Shown here in pieces: positions 7,505 through 16,287 of a stretch of 64,000 nt of DNA (positions within the stretch are counted from its first letter, which is position 1; every line of letters starts with the position of its first letter). Source of the stretch: Lentzea tibetensis. GTDB taxonomy: Bacteria > Actinomycetota > Actinomycetes > Mycobacteriales > Pseudonocardiaceae. A program made the translations under genes and the position numbers. A model generated the notes under the pieces. That model saw nothing but the letters and a program-made list of their open reading frames with translations. It was not told the origin of the DNA and did no database searches. The stretch is from NCBI RefSeq assembly GCF_007845675.1, contig NZ_VOBR01000037.1:1-64000 (forward strand). Direction: 5' to 3'.

Positions 7505-8260
7505 ATGGATACTAACCAAGGGGACGCGATTGAGCTGCCACCTCACGTTCGATGGGTGCGCATTACTGCCTTTGTCGCCCTCGGAGTGTGCGAAGTATTG
7601 CTGATCTTTTGGCGTCTCGGCGAGCGGGTTGCACAAAATTTGGTGGCAAACTGGGACGTGAGTGACTGGATAGCTCTTTGCGCCGTCATGGTGGCGTTGG
7701 GAGGACTCCGGTTCGCACGACGCGCTGCTGTAGCTGCTGAATCATCGTCCAATAGTGCCAGTAGGGCGTTGGATATAGCGAAGGACTCCGCTGAATCGGC
7801 GGCCATTTCAGCGCGTGCAACTGAAAAGTCGGCTGATGCTGACAGTCGTATGGCGGCCATCGCGGAGGCCAATCAACACGATGCCCTGGCGCCAAAGTGG
7901 TTAATCGAGGTAGGTGAACCAGGTGAGAGAGGAATTCTCCTCAGGCTTCGCTACGAGGAAGGGCCCTATGAAGTCGAGGTAGATGTTACAACGATCTGCG
8001 AGATTTTCGAAATAACAGATCAAAGCGACACGTTCGAGGTTCACCTACACCGCAAGCGCTTCCATCACCCGGTCTTGCATCCGCACGAGATGTGGGAGGT
8101 AAGGATCGACTTTGAAGAGGGATGGAAGATATCGCACGTGGAAGCCATGGTTTCCATCCAAGCAATCGACCTTCACGTTGTTGAGCGAGAGCCGTGGTTC
8201 AGAGTGCAACACTGCTATTCGCCACGTCGGAAGATTGCCAGGGCGCGCTTCATTGAATAG
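7505..8260 (+). CDS. Membrane protein with two helices and a cytoplasmic domain
   Basis: 251 residues, 3 bp after lsr2. Two transmembrane helices (about 17-38 and 53-70) are followed by an Ala/Ser-rich coiled-coil stretch (about 73-125) and a beta-rich C-terminal domain. The base composition is lower in GC than the chromosome. No family recognised. Co-transcription with lsr2 is likely from spacing. Confidence 0.6.
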   Translation: MDTNQGDAIELPPHVRWVRITAFVALGVCEVLLIFWRLGERVAQNLVANWDVSDWIALCAVMVALGGLRFARRAAVAAESSSNSASRALDIAKDSAESAAISARATEKSADADSRMAAIAEANQHDALAPKWLIEVGEPGERGILLRLRYEEGPYEVEVDVTTICEIFEITDQSDTFEVHLHRKRFHHPVLHPHEMWEVRIDFEEGWKISHVEAMVSIQAIDLHVVEREPWFRVQHCYSPRRKIARARFIE

Positions 8261-8366
8261 TTCGCAGGCGGCCATATCCACGACCACCTTAAAACTCCGG
8301 CACATTCATTCCCTGTGTTCAAGATGCAATCAGGCGCGGCATAGATGCCATCTTCTGCGCTTGTCT

Positions 8367-9560
8367 CTAAATCTTCACGCAGGACGTAGAAGCTGAGACC
8401 GTCCGGCGGTCGCTGTTCGTAAAGTACACCTCTACGTACGCGCAACCACTCGCAGTTGTCATCATTGGGCTAAGAGCGTACAGAATAGGGGAGTCGTGGC
8501 GGCCGTTGGGCCCATCCTCTGGCTCGGGAAAATCAAAACTGGTCTTGGTGCTTGGACGATGCGCGATGACGTGGAGTGTCCATCCGTCTGGTATCTTGTA
8601 TGTAGCCGTCTCGTTACGCTCGTTCCACAGCACTCGTGCCCATATGATGGTTTCACACTCCGGTACGGTCGAGCGACGTAGTTCAATAACTGCGACGTCC
8701 TTGCCGTCTGGTCCCATCACAGGCGGTTTGTTCTCTTTGAGATCCTCGCTTGGACGTGCCTTGTCAGCGCATACACTATCGCGCTCAACCTCCTTGCTGC
8801 GAGGATACTTGCCGTAGCCGCGAGGATCCTTACCATCGTAGCGTTGTTCCAGTGCGCGAATATCTTCCGCTTTGGTTTCAGGCCCCTTGGAGCTTGACGG
8901 GCTGCCTATCCGTACCATCCCGGCCCAATCAAGTAATACGATGATAAAACCAATGGCAATGGCTGCTGCGGCTACCGATTTGGCTACCCGGATGGTGAGG
9001 CGACGCCACTTTGCCGTTGGCAGGACCAAGCCAAGTTCAGAATATAGTTTCTTGGCTGCCGCTGGAGTTGCTCGAACATACTGCAAGTAGTGGTAGAGCG
9101 CTTCTGCGGCTGCTTCTGTCCAATGATCCTGCTTGTCGCGCGCCTGACGAATTTTTATCGGCGGGTCTTGGTGCGTTCCTGCAAGCAGCAACCTGACGGG
9201 TTTCCATGCCGTGCGTCTCTCACGATTCTTCAGAGGAAAATCCTCAGTGGCTGGCTCACGCGCAAGAATTTTATCTATATCGTCTTCGGAGTACTGCGTG
9301 AAGCCGAGCAGTTCACCGGCTGAGCGCACATCACGCTTAGCTCTGGCTTCGTGCTTGATGGCCTGGAGCAAAACGTAGTCGAGAACTTTCGGTCGTTGCG
9401 GTTCATCAAGCTCGGGTAGCTCAAGCCAGGCGGCAACGGTGGCGTACAAATCGCCGCATTCTTTGAGGCGTTCGTGTGGCTGGCGGTCATCTCGGCGTTC
9501 TTCTCCCATGACCGTACGGATGTCTCTCACAACCTCTTCTTGCACCCAACCCGCACCCAC
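8367..9560 (-). CDS. Membrane-anchored DUF2690-like protein
   Basis: 397 residues from GTG 9560, chosen because TTGGAGG lies 6 bases upstream. The N-terminal 190 residues are cytoplasmic and helical, then comes one transmembrane helix (about 198-216). The outer C-terminal part (about 260-397) has VCADKAR...VIELRRSTVPECETIIWARV, matching the DUF2690 pattern (paired Cys, ELRxS, C-x-x-x-WAR). Such proteins are usually exported actinobacterial proteins of unknown function. Stands alone between two intergenic regions. Confidence 0.6.
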   Translation of the reverse strand: MGAGWVQEEVVRDIRTVMGEERRDDRQPHERLKECGDLYATVAAWLELPELDEPQRPKVLDYVLLQAIKHEARAKRDVRSAGELLGFTQYSEDDIDKILAREPATEDFPLKNRERRTAWKPVRLLLAGTHQDPPIKIRQARDKQDHWTEAAAEALYHYLQYVRATPAAAKKLYSELGLVLPTAKWRRLTIRVAKSVAAAAIAIGFIIVLLDWAGMVRIGSPSSSKGPETKAEDIRALEQRYDGKDPRGYGKYPRSKEVERDSVCADKARPSEDLKENKPPVMGPDGKDVAVIELRRSTVPECETIIWARVLWNERNETATYKIPDGWTLHVIAHRPSTKTSFDFPEPEDGPNGRHDSPILYALSPMMTTASGCAYVEVYFTNSDRRTVSASTSCVKI

Positions 9561-9874
9561 TCGTGGCCTCCAAGTTCACGTGGTTGAAACACGCTACCAG
9601 CGCTCTGACCTGCTTGCCGAGATCCTGCCGTAAAGGTGCAGATACCTCGCAGAAGTAAATCTCTTCATTAGGCCGGACGGGTGCTCTTAGCTCGCATCAA
9701 GCGCTGCAATCGCGGCGCAGGGGCGCGAAATAAGGGGAATCATGGGCGAGTCTGAGAAGTGACGCAGGGGGATTAAATCAGTCGAGGGCGGCATATTGCC
9801 GCCCTCATCTTTTTAGTCTTCTGTTTCGCCCATTGCATGCGGCCCTCGATTAGGTTTTGCATATTCATTATAGA
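9561..9874. other. Intergenic stretch, only a hairpin seen
   Basis: 314 bp without a supportable gene. The only clear structure is the stem-loop at 9784-9806, listed separately. Confidence 0.5.
9784..9813 (+). terminator. Rho-independent-type hairpin
   Basis: Perfect 10-bp stem (GAGGGCGGCA / TGCCGCCCTC) with a TAT loop, followed on the plus strand by ATCTTTTT. It could also end the minus-strand gene at 9875-10981. Confidence 0.7.
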
Positions 9875-10981
9875 TCAATCGTCAGGCCACTGCCATGCTA
9901 TTCCATGCAGCTTGCGTGTAAGGAGTCCGCCCGTGGGCTCAAAGTGCTTCTGGATATAGATGTGCTCTGTGCAATCGAAAATCTCAAGGTGTTGCCCCAG
10001 AGTCTCGTCGGGTTCGCGTAGCCCTTCGGCACGGGATCGGGAAATAAACCACCAGGCGCGTGCCGGCTTCATCTCTGGAGTGAAGATGAGTTTGAAGTCA
10101 ACTCGCTTAGCGCCAGACCTGGGTGTCCAAAATACGACCGGTGAGCAGCGTGCTGCACTGTTCACGATCACGCGGTAACCTACTGAATACAGTCCGTCTT
10201 GTGGAGTAAGCACGCGGGGAAGCTCGAACGTGACATCTCGTGTTCCATCTTCGAGCTCAAGTGACTCGGACAATCGCCAGCCAAAGGCACTTTCAACTTG
10301 AAGTGCGCCCCTCTGTCGATCGGCGAAATACTCAATCACCCATGAGGAAGTGCGAACGGTTCCGTGGTTCGGTGCGTAAAGTTGCTTCACAACATCGTGT
10401 CGTTGCATCGCCCCGGAAGGTGTGAATCTATAGGTCGATGAGTTCGCGTGTACTCGGGGGAATAGGTTTACCTCGATTTCTTCGGAGTCCTCATCTTGAC
10501 TTAAGGGTTCGTAGGCGGTATTGCTGTATTGCGCGGAGAGTTCGTATGCGGCTAGATGGTTGGCCACGCCTTCTATTGCCTCGTTCTCGCGACGCTCGAA
10601 CTGGCGCAAGCTGTGGATGTGCATGGCGCGTACGGCCGGGTCGGGATGGCTTTTCAAGTAAGCTTGGAAGCTGCTGCGTCGTCTCGTTACTCCCATTGCT
10701 TGAAACTTGGGGTCGAGGCGCATTGCGGCCAGAAGTCCTTCACGTAGAAACGGATCGCCGAGCCGCTTGATCAGTTCGCCCAACTCGGTGACACAGGCTT
10801 CTGTCGTGGCCTCGACTCCGGCACGCTGAACTCGGCGCTCTAAGGCAGCGTAAAGCTCGGGGTACTTCAGAAGCCGCTCAGGGGTACATCCGGCGTCCCG
10901 TCGAAGTTCCCTAAGTGCACTTACGTACATATCACGTACATTCGATGTACTTTGCGCGTCCCTTGTGCCTTCCAAGTTCAT
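9875..10981 (-). CDS. Hypothetical protein, two-part layout
   Basis: 368 residues from ATG 10981 (AAGGAA upstream); a longer frame to 11029 lacks this support. Residues 1-150 are helical and charged (ALRELRRDAG, ELYAALERRVQR), and residues 170-368 look beta-rich. No signal peptide, membrane helix or catalytic motif seen. It lies alone, with AT-richer DNA than the chromosome. Unknown function. Confidence 0.6.
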   Translation of the reverse strand: MNLEGTRDAQSTSNVRDMYVSALRELRRDAGCTPERLLKYPELYAALERRVQRAGVEATTEACVTELGELIKRLGDPFLREGLLAAMRLDPKFQAMGVTRRRSSFQAYLKSHPDPAVRAMHIHSLRQFERRENEAIEGVANHLAAYELSAQYSNTAYEPLSQDEDSEEIEVNLFPRVHANSSTYRFTPSGAMQRHDVVKQLYAPNHGTVRTSSWVIEYFADRQRGALQVESAFGWRLSESLELEDGTRDVTFELPRVLTPQDGLYSVGYRVIVNSAARCSPVVFWTPRSGAKRVDFKLIFTPEMKPARAWWFISRSRAEGLREPDETLGQHLEIFDCTEHIYIQKHFEPTGGLLTRKLHGIAWQWPDD

Positions 10982-11162
10982 TCGACGTTCCTTACGTGCC
11001 GTTGAGCTACACAAGCTGAACGTTTCCACGCGGCCTGGGCTTACTTACTCTCGAATTAGACCGTCATCTCACCTCCCTAGCTTCGCCAACTTACTGGAGC
11101 TAGGGCGATGGCGGTTTGGCTGTTGTAACTCGCCCATTTGGCCTACGCAGGGGAGCAGGAAC

Positions 11163-11480
11163 ATGACAGGGGAACTTCAGCGCCTCTCGTCGCAAGCCGA
11201 GATGCTGCCGATCATGCGGACGCACGGAGGCTTGCTGCCTTCACCTGAGCTGCGGCAACTCCAGACAACCCTTCGGCAGGAAGTTGCCGACGGCGTGGTG
11301 AAGAAGGCGCGCATCCACATCGCCACCGACGTGGCGATGGACGCGATGGACAGTGTGAGGGATGTCGACAGCTACCGCCGTTCGCTGGCGGGCAACGACC
11401 AGACCCTCAACGCGCTGCTGGCCGAGGTCGAGATAACCCACGCCCAGCACGTTGGCCGCATCCAGCGCGGCTCCGTGTAA
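11163..11480 (+). CDS. Small helical protein, first of a tandem paralogous pair
   Basis: 105 residues from ATG 11163 preceded by GGGAGCAGGAAC. Its C-terminal half (SYRRSLAGNDQTLNALLAEVE) resembles that of the next gene (HYGRQLAGDDPALRRLFGGFE), so the two probably arose by duplication. First gene of the long plus-strand transfer operon. No known domain. Confidence 0.65.
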   Translation: MTGELQRLSSQAEMLPIMRTHGGLLPSPELRQLQTTLRQEVADGVVKKARIHIATDVAMDAMDSVRDVDSYRRSLAGNDQTLNALLAEVEITHAQHVGRIQRGSV

Positions 11481-11495
11481 TAGGGCGCCGCGGAC

Positions 11496-11765
11496 ATGGT
11501 GAAGAAGCTGATGTCCAAGGTGACTGCGGCCGTGCGCAGGGACCAGCCGATCAAGGGCACGCTTGTGATCGAGCAGCCGGTGGCCGCGGAGGCACGTGAA
11601 CGTGCCGACATCGAGGACGCGCTCAGCGCATTGGTGAACGTCGACCACTACGGCCGACAGCTTGCTGGTGATGACCCAGCTCTTCGCCGCCTCTTCGGTG
11701 GCTTTGAGCTGACGTTGGCACGGCAGCTCGGCCAGCAGGTTCGGCGTGCTCCCAAGGATCGGTAG
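11496..11765 (+). CDS. Small helical protein, second of the paralogous pair
   Basis: 89 residues with a basic N-terminus (MVKKLMSKVTAAVRR). It shares the Y-x-R-x-LAGxD and Q-x-G-x-x-x-R patterns with the preceding gene. It abuts the next start directly (stop TAG 11763-11765, ATG 11766). Function unknown. Confidence 0.65.
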   Translation: MVKKLMSKVTAAVRRDQPIKGTLVIEQPVAAEARERADIEDALSALVNVDHYGRQLAGDDPALRRLFGGFELTLARQLGQQVRRAPKDR

Positions 11766-12065
11766 ATGAGCACGCCTTCCGACTGCGTGACGGCCCCTGT
11801 TACGGCGGCCGTCTCCGCTTCCACGGTCTTCTACTTCATCGACGGAAACTTAGGGCCGCTCATGTTCTGGTTGGTGCTGCTGGGTATCGAGGTGGTGGTG
11901 CTCGGAGTCTGGTTGTACTTCTGCCACCCCGGTGTGCGGGCCACGAGGGCCATGCGCGCCTCGGTGAAGCAGGGCAACCAGCAGCGCGAGGAGATTTGCC
12001 GGGCCACCGACGCCACCAAGGCCGAGATGGACCGAATCGCGCGCGACTGGGAAGACCGCTGGTGA
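11766..12065 (+). CDS. Membrane protein of the transfer operon
   Basis: 99 residues. One strong transmembrane helix (about 31-53), perhaps with a weaker one before it, then a charged helical tail (QREEICRATDATKAEMDRIARDWEDRW). Its stop overlaps the next GTG (GTGA). Position before a VirD4-like ATPase suggests a membrane partner, by inference. Confidence 0.65.
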   Translation: MSTPSDCVTAPVTAAVSASTVFYFIDGNLGPLMFWLVLLGIEVVVLGVWLYFCHPGVRATRAMRASVKQGNQQREEICRATDATKAEMDRIARDWEDRW

Positions 12066-12223
12066 TCAGGCGGCTTCGGGCGTGGTTGGTGACTGCCCTT
12101 CTGCTGGCAGTCACCGTCCGTGTGCTCTGGTGGTTGGTCGAGCCGATGGTGCCCTACCTCATCACCGGCTTGGTGCTCGTCACCATCCTCGGCTTCATGT
12201 GGTACCGCGCCACCAAGTGGTGA
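12062..12223 (+). CDS. 53-residue two-helix membrane protein
   Basis: GTG start inside the previous stop (GTGA 12062-12065). Two hydrophobic helices (about 7-25 and 29-45), basic start (IRRLRAW). Its stop in turn overlaps the next GTG. Real gene supported by coupling and topology. Confidence 0.6.
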   Translation: MIRRLRAWLVTALLLAVTVRVLWWLVEPMVPYLITGLVLVTILGFMWYRATKW

Positions 12224-12315
12224 CGGTCTTCTTCTTGTTCTTCTTGCCGAAGCTCGTGATGAACGTGTTGAACTTCGGCATCTCGAACACCTTGGGAGTC
12301 TTCCCGTGTTCCTGA
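12220..12315 (+). CDS. 31-residue hydrophobic peptide
   Basis: GTG start in GTGA overlap with the previous gene; Phe/Leu-rich first half (VFFLFFLPKLV). The end overlaps the next GTG at 12306 by 10 bp. Too short for family assignment; supported only by the coupled arrangement. Confidence 0.45.
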   Translation: MTVFFLFFLPKLVMNVLNFGISNTLGVFPCS

Positions 12316-12524
12316 TCAGGCTGTGGTTGAAGCTCTTGGCTGTTCTCTGGGCTACCACCTTCAAGGCCACCAAGGACTACCGACTGGGCCTGCCCGAGTG
12401 GGTGAGCCGCACCAGCGTGTACACGGCGCTTGCCCCGTACCTGCCGCTGGTTCGGCGGGTTCTTCTTGGTGGCTTCTGCCTGCTGTTCGTCGTGCTGCTG
12501 CTCGCATCGAACTGGAGCAGGTGA
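12306..12524 (+). CDS. 72-residue membrane protein
   Basis: GTG 12306 start. Hydrophobic helices at about 2-15 and 52-67 flank a polar segment (KATKDYRLGLPEW). The stop overlaps the ATPase GTG (GTGA at 12521-12524), so it is coupled directly to the ATPase. Confidence 0.6.
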   Translation: MFLIRLWLKLLAVLWATTFKATKDYRLGLPEWVSRTSVYTALAPYLPLVRRVLLGGFCLLFVVLLLASNWSR

Positions 12525-14692
12525 TCGAGGTGGGCGCGAGTAGCCCGTACAAGTGTTACCAGTTGACCTTCCCAGCCGACTTGGATGCCGGGCGGGTCAT
12601 GGCGTGGCTGCACACGGTGGTTGGCACGCTTCTTGCGGGCAGCGCTGGGCTCTTTACTCTGCCGACCATCGTTCTCGAGGTCATCGCCGATGATCGAGGC
12701 CTTCAACACCAGTTGCGGGTGCCGCCGGGGTGGGCCGACGATTTCGTGAGGCCGCTGCGCGCCTTGGTGCCAGGCATCACCGTCACGCCGAGCTCCACGT
12801 TGGTTGACCGCTCCTGGGGAGAGGCGGTTGAACTCGGCGCCCGCTCTCCTGCAGGACGCTTGAACGCGTTGTCCTCGGAGCATCTGACGGCGGGCCTGCT
12901 GAGCAGCCTTCAAGGCCTCGGCCGCGGCGAGGTAGTTGTGCTCCAGTGGGTGCTCGCGCCGGCGAGGGGCCAGAACCCGCCGATCAAGGGCAACGTTGGC
13001 GTCCCTGAAGCGTTCGGCTTCCACGCGAGCGGCAAGGGCGCGAAGGCCGATCGCAGCGCCAAGCCGGAGGCGCCGAACCTTCTTGGTGTTCTCCGGGTGG
13101 CTACCGAAGCCGAATCAGCCTCGCGGGCTCGGCAACTTCTCGGCCAGGTGCGGGCGGCGTTGGGCAGCGCCATCAACATGGGCACCCGCATCACGAAGCG
13201 GCCCAGTCTCTCGAAGAGCGCGCTCCGGCGACGCGTGGTCGAGGGCAGCGGGCTGTTGTTGTTCCCTGCGCGCATCTTGGTGCCTGAGTTGGTGGGTCTC
13301 ATCGGCTGGCCGATCGGGTCCCCACATGTTGCTGGACTCCAACAAGGACGGACGCGCCAACTTGCTGCCCCTGCTTCAGTTCCGCGCGCGGGGCGGGTGA
13401 TTGGCACCTCCAACTTCCCAGGCGCCGAGCGGCCGGTTGCCCTGTCCTACAAGGAAGCGGTGAAGCACCTCCACGTGCTGGGCCCGACTGGGGTAGGGAA
13501 GACGACGTTGCTCGCCAACATGGCCGCCCAGGACATGGAGCAGGGATACGGCGTCATGGTGCTGGAGAGCAAGGGCGACTTGTTCAACGCCGTGCTCGAC
13601 CGCGTACCGCGGAACCGAATCAACGACGTAATCGTGCTCGATGTAAACGACACCGGCATGCCGGTGGGCTTTAACATCTTGAACTCCGGTTCCTCGGCCT
13701 CGGCCATCGACGAGTTGAGCTCGCTCATCACCGGCATGTACGGCGAGAACGGCGTGTACGCGCCGATGCTCATGTACTTCGGCTTGCACGCGCTCGCGGC
13801 CACGCCTGGTAGCACGTTCATCGACTTGCCGACGATGCTCACGCCGCAAAGCCCAGAAGAGTCCGCCTGGCGCGAGGACGTGGTGAGGCGGGTGAAGAAC
13901 CCCAACGTGCGCCAGTTCTGGCAGCGGTACTTGAACGACAGCCGCAAGGATCAGGACCGCATGACGGCTCCTGTTCATAACCGCATCTGGCAGCTCGCCG
14001 TGCGGCCAGAGATTCGCAACATCATCGGGCAGAGCACGAGCAGCTTCACGTTCGAGGAAGTGTTGCGGGATAACAAGATACTGCTCATCAACCTCACGGG
14101 TGTGCGTGTGGGCGAGCAAACGGCGGGCCTCGTCGGCACGCTCCTGATGAACGCGCTCTACTCGGCGGCGCGCACCGTGAAGAAGAAGCGACCGTCCTTC
14201 TTGTACCTCGACGAGTTCCAGGACTTCATCAACTTGCCTGTGCCCGCGGCCGACATGTTGGCGAAGCTGCGCAGCTTCGGGCTCGGCCTGGTGCTTGCCC
14301 ACCAGGACCTCGATCAGCTCGCCAAGGTGCGTGGGCTTGAGCAAGCCGTTCTCGCCAACGCCCGCAGCAAGGTGGTGTTCCAAACCAGCGCCCGCGACGC
14401 CCGCGCCATGCAACGCGAGTTCGGCCGCCTGGTGAGTGAAGACGACTTCATCAACTTGGGCGCGTTCGAGGCCATTGCGCGCATCGCCACCGACGCCGGG
14501 GTGAGTCCACCGATCACCATCGCCACAGCGCCGCCCTCGAAGACCACCGGCATCGGCCGCGCCGCCAAGGCTGCCAGTCGTGCCAAGTACGGCCGCCCTG
14601 TTGCAGAGGTGGAAGCGGAGATCGACGCCCGCCGTCGCGTCGCGGTGAAGAAGCCCACCAAGCCCAACCTCGGCACGCAGAAGTGGGGCTGA
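12521..14692 (+). CDS. VirD4/TraG-like conjugation ATPase (module A)
   Basis: 723 residues from GTG 12521. The first 300 residues form an N-terminal domain without clear membrane helices. The P-loop is HVLGPTGVGKTTLLANM at about 325, followed by VLESKGDLFNAVLDRVP, and the Walker B is FLYLDEFQDF at about 560. AHQDLDQL and ANARSKVVFQ fit the C-terminal part of type IV secretion coupling ATPases. It probably moves DNA or recruits the transfer complex, and the small membrane proteins encoded upstream could supply its membrane anchor. A diverged paralogue lies at 30001-32223. Family call strong; exact class (VirD4 or VirB4-like) less so. Confidence 0.85.
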   Translation: MIEVGASSPYKCYQLTFPADLDAGRVMAWLHTVVGTLLAGSAGLFTLPTIVLEVIADDRGLQHQLRVPPGWADDFVRPLRALVPGITVTPSSTLVDRSWGEAVELGARSPAGRLNALSSEHLTAGLLSSLQGLGRGEVVVLQWVLAPARGQNPPIKGNVGVPEAFGFHASGKGAKADRSAKPEAPNLLGVLRVATEAESASRARQLLGQVRAALGSAINMGTRITKRPSLSKSALRRRVVEGSGLLLFPARILVPELVGLIGWPIGSPHVAGLQQGRTRQLAAPASVPRAGRVIGTSNFPGAERPVALSYKEAVKHLHVLGPTGVGKTTLLANMAAQDMEQGYGVMVLESKGDLFNAVLDRVPRNRINDVIVLDVNDTGMPVGFNILNSGSSASAIDELSSLITGMYGENGVYAPMLMYFGLHALAATPGSTFIDLPTMLTPQSPEESAWREDVVRRVKNPNVRQFWQRYLNDSRKDQDRMTAPVHNRIWQLAVRPEIRNIIGQSTSSFTFEEVLRDNKILLINLTGVRVGEQTAGLVGTLLMNALYSAARTVKKKRPSFLYLDEFQDFINLPVPAADMLAKLRSFGLGLVLAHQDLDQLAKVRGLEQAVLANARSKVVFQTSARDARAMQREFGRLVSEDDFINLGAFEAIARIATDAGVSPPITIATAPPSKTTGIGRAAKAASRAKYGRPVAEVEAEIDARRRVAVKKPTKPNLGTQKWG

Positions 14693-14693
14693 C

Positions 14694-14948
14694 ATGTCAC
14701 ATCTTGCTCGTGAGTTGCACCGGCAGCTCTGGTTTATCGAACGGCAGGCCAAGGACCTGATGCAGTCCGTTCAAAGCCTCTTGAGCGATGGCAACCTCCT
14801 AATGAGCGGCACCGACGGCTGGGATGAGGCGCAAGCCGGGGCCATCCGTACGGAGATTCACGACCACGCAGACGAGTGCGACCGGCGCATCTCGCAGGCC
14901 CAGGCCGAGGTTGATGAGTTCCGCCAGCGACTCGCGGGCAGCGGCTAA
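14694..14948 (+). CDS. Small helical protein between ATPase and replication-relaxation gene
   Basis: 84 residues, all-helical and charged (LHRQLWFIERQAKDLMQSVQ; EVDEFRQRLAG). Starts 1 bp after the ATPase stop, and its TAA overlaps the next ATG (TAATG). A 40-residue gene holds the same place in module B, though no sequence similarity is obvious. Confidence 0.6.
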   Translation: MSHLARELHRQLWFIERQAKDLMQSVQSLLSDGNLLMSGTDGWDEAQAGAIRTEIHDHADECDRRISQAQAEVDEFRQRLAGSG

Positions 14949-15691
14949 TGAACACCTTGAGTGGGAAGCAGCAGCTTTCAGCCCGTGACCGCAAGGTCAT
15001 CGACTACGTCGGCCAGTTCCGCCAGCTCACCGCCGGGCAGCTCCGTATGTTCGTCTTCGGGGAGCTGGCTTCGCCAACACCGTGCGACCGCACGCTGAGG
15101 CGCTTGGTGGACGGCAAGTACCTGATGCGACTGCATCGGCTCGTTGGTGGCACGCAGGGTGGTTCGGCGCAGTATGTGTACCAACTCGGCCGCCTTGGAT
15201 GGCGACTTCTAGAGCGAGCTGGCGAGTACTGGGCACCACGCGCCGTGAACCTCCATGCTCTCGCAGTCGCCGACTGCCTGGTGAAGCTGAAGACCGCGGA
15301 GAGGGCTGGTGCCCTTGAGGTGGCCTCGTTCATCACCGAGCCGGCGTGCCATGTGAAAGTGGCTGGCCTTCTGCTGACGCCGGACGCCTTCGTTGAGCTC
15401 AAGTTCGGCGGCAGTGGTGAGCGGTTGATCTCGTGGCTTGAGGTCGACCGCGGTACCGAGCATCTCAGCACCATCCAGGAGAAGTGCGAGCGGTACTGGA
15501 AGGCCTCGATCTCCGGCCAGTGGGACGGCTTCTTCCCGTTCGTGTTGTTCGTGGTGCCTGACGAGCAGCGGCAGCGCGCTATCGAGCGGGTAATCCGCAG
15601 CGGCCCATCAGCCGCGCATCAGTTATTCAGCGTGTGCCCTGTGAGCGAGTTTCCACAGATTCGGGATGGTGGTGACTCATGCGAAGCCTGA
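14948..15691 (+). CDS. Replication-relaxation family protein (module A)
   Basis: 247 residues. An N-terminal winged-helix-like region (KVIDYVGQFRQLTAGQLRMFVFG, then CDRTLRRLVDGKYLMRL) precedes a PD-(D/E)XK-like C-terminal part (LTPDAFVELKFG...LEVDRGTEHLSTIQEKCERYW), as in the Replic_Relax family found next to conjugation ATPases on actinobacterial plasmids and ICEs. The exact biochemical role is not settled; DNA binding at the transfer or replication origin is likely. Overlaps the next gene by 13 bp. Confidence 0.8.
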   Translation: MNTLSGKQQLSARDRKVIDYVGQFRQLTAGQLRMFVFGELASPTPCDRTLRRLVDGKYLMRLHRLVGGTQGGSAQYVYQLGRLGWRLLERAGEYWAPRAVNLHALAVADCLVKLKTAERAGALEVASFITEPACHVKVAGLLLTPDAFVELKFGGSGERLISWLEVDRGTEHLSTIQEKCERYWKASISGQWDGFFPFVLFVVPDEQRQRAIERVIRSGPSAAHQLFSVCPVSEFPQIRDGGDSCEA

Positions 15692-16287
15692 CGGATCTTC
15701 GGATCGATGTGCAGCTTGCTATCGCCACCGTCCGCATGATCTACCCAATCCTTCTCGCCCTCTTGCGTGTCTCGATCGGTCTGGCCTTCTTCATCTGGGG
15801 GAGGGTGCCGACCTCCAACTTTTGGTTTTTGGCCCTCCTCCTGGCTGGCGGCTCTGCTCTTTTTGATGGCCGCCTTCGGCGATGCTTGTTGCGAAGTGGG
15901 GCGGTCGGTGGAGTCATGGACACTATCGGCGACAAAGTGTTTGTGGCTTGTGTGTTCGTGAAACTTGGTTTGAGCTTTGAACCTGCGAGCTGGGTATGCG
16001 TTGTGCTGCTTGTGAAATATGTGGCAATACTAGGCGCATGCGCGGTGCACGTTGGCCGAATGCACTACTTTCCCGTCCCTGATGTGCCAGCGCACATCGC
16101 GTCTGCAACGGGGATCGTTGCGGCAATCTATTCAGCGGTCAGTCCGGACGGCTCTCATGCCGCTCTATGTATCTGGATGTTTCTTGGTGCAAGCCTGGTT
16201 CACGTCACTGCGGCATGGGCGTGTGCGTTTTCCCCGATACCGCCTAAGTTGCCGACTCGTGTAGTGCAAGAGGAGTTGAGAAAATGA
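15679..16287 (+). CDS. CDP-alcohol phosphatidyltransferase-like, degenerate active site
   Basis: 202 residues with several transmembrane helices. The family motif D-x2-D-G-x2-A-R-x8-G-x3-D-x3-D is only partly kept. Around 58-88 the sequence reads ALFDGRLRR...GGVMDTIGD: the first Asp is Ala and the Ala before Arg is Arg, while DG, Arg, Gly and the last two Asp remain. Catalysis is therefore doubtful. The gene overlaps the intact homologue by ATGA, so the two may form a heterodimer with one regulatory subunit, which is inference. Confidence 0.7.
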   Translation: MRSLTDLRIDVQLAIATVRMIYPILLALLRVSIGLAFFIWGRVPTSNFWFLALLLAGGSALFDGRLRRCLLRSGAVGGVMDTIGDKVFVACVFVKLGLSFEPASWVCVVLLVKYVAILGACAVHVGRMHYFPVPDVPAHIASATGIVAAIYSAVSPDGSHAALCIWMFLGASLVHVTAAWACAFSPIPPKLPTRVVQEELRK

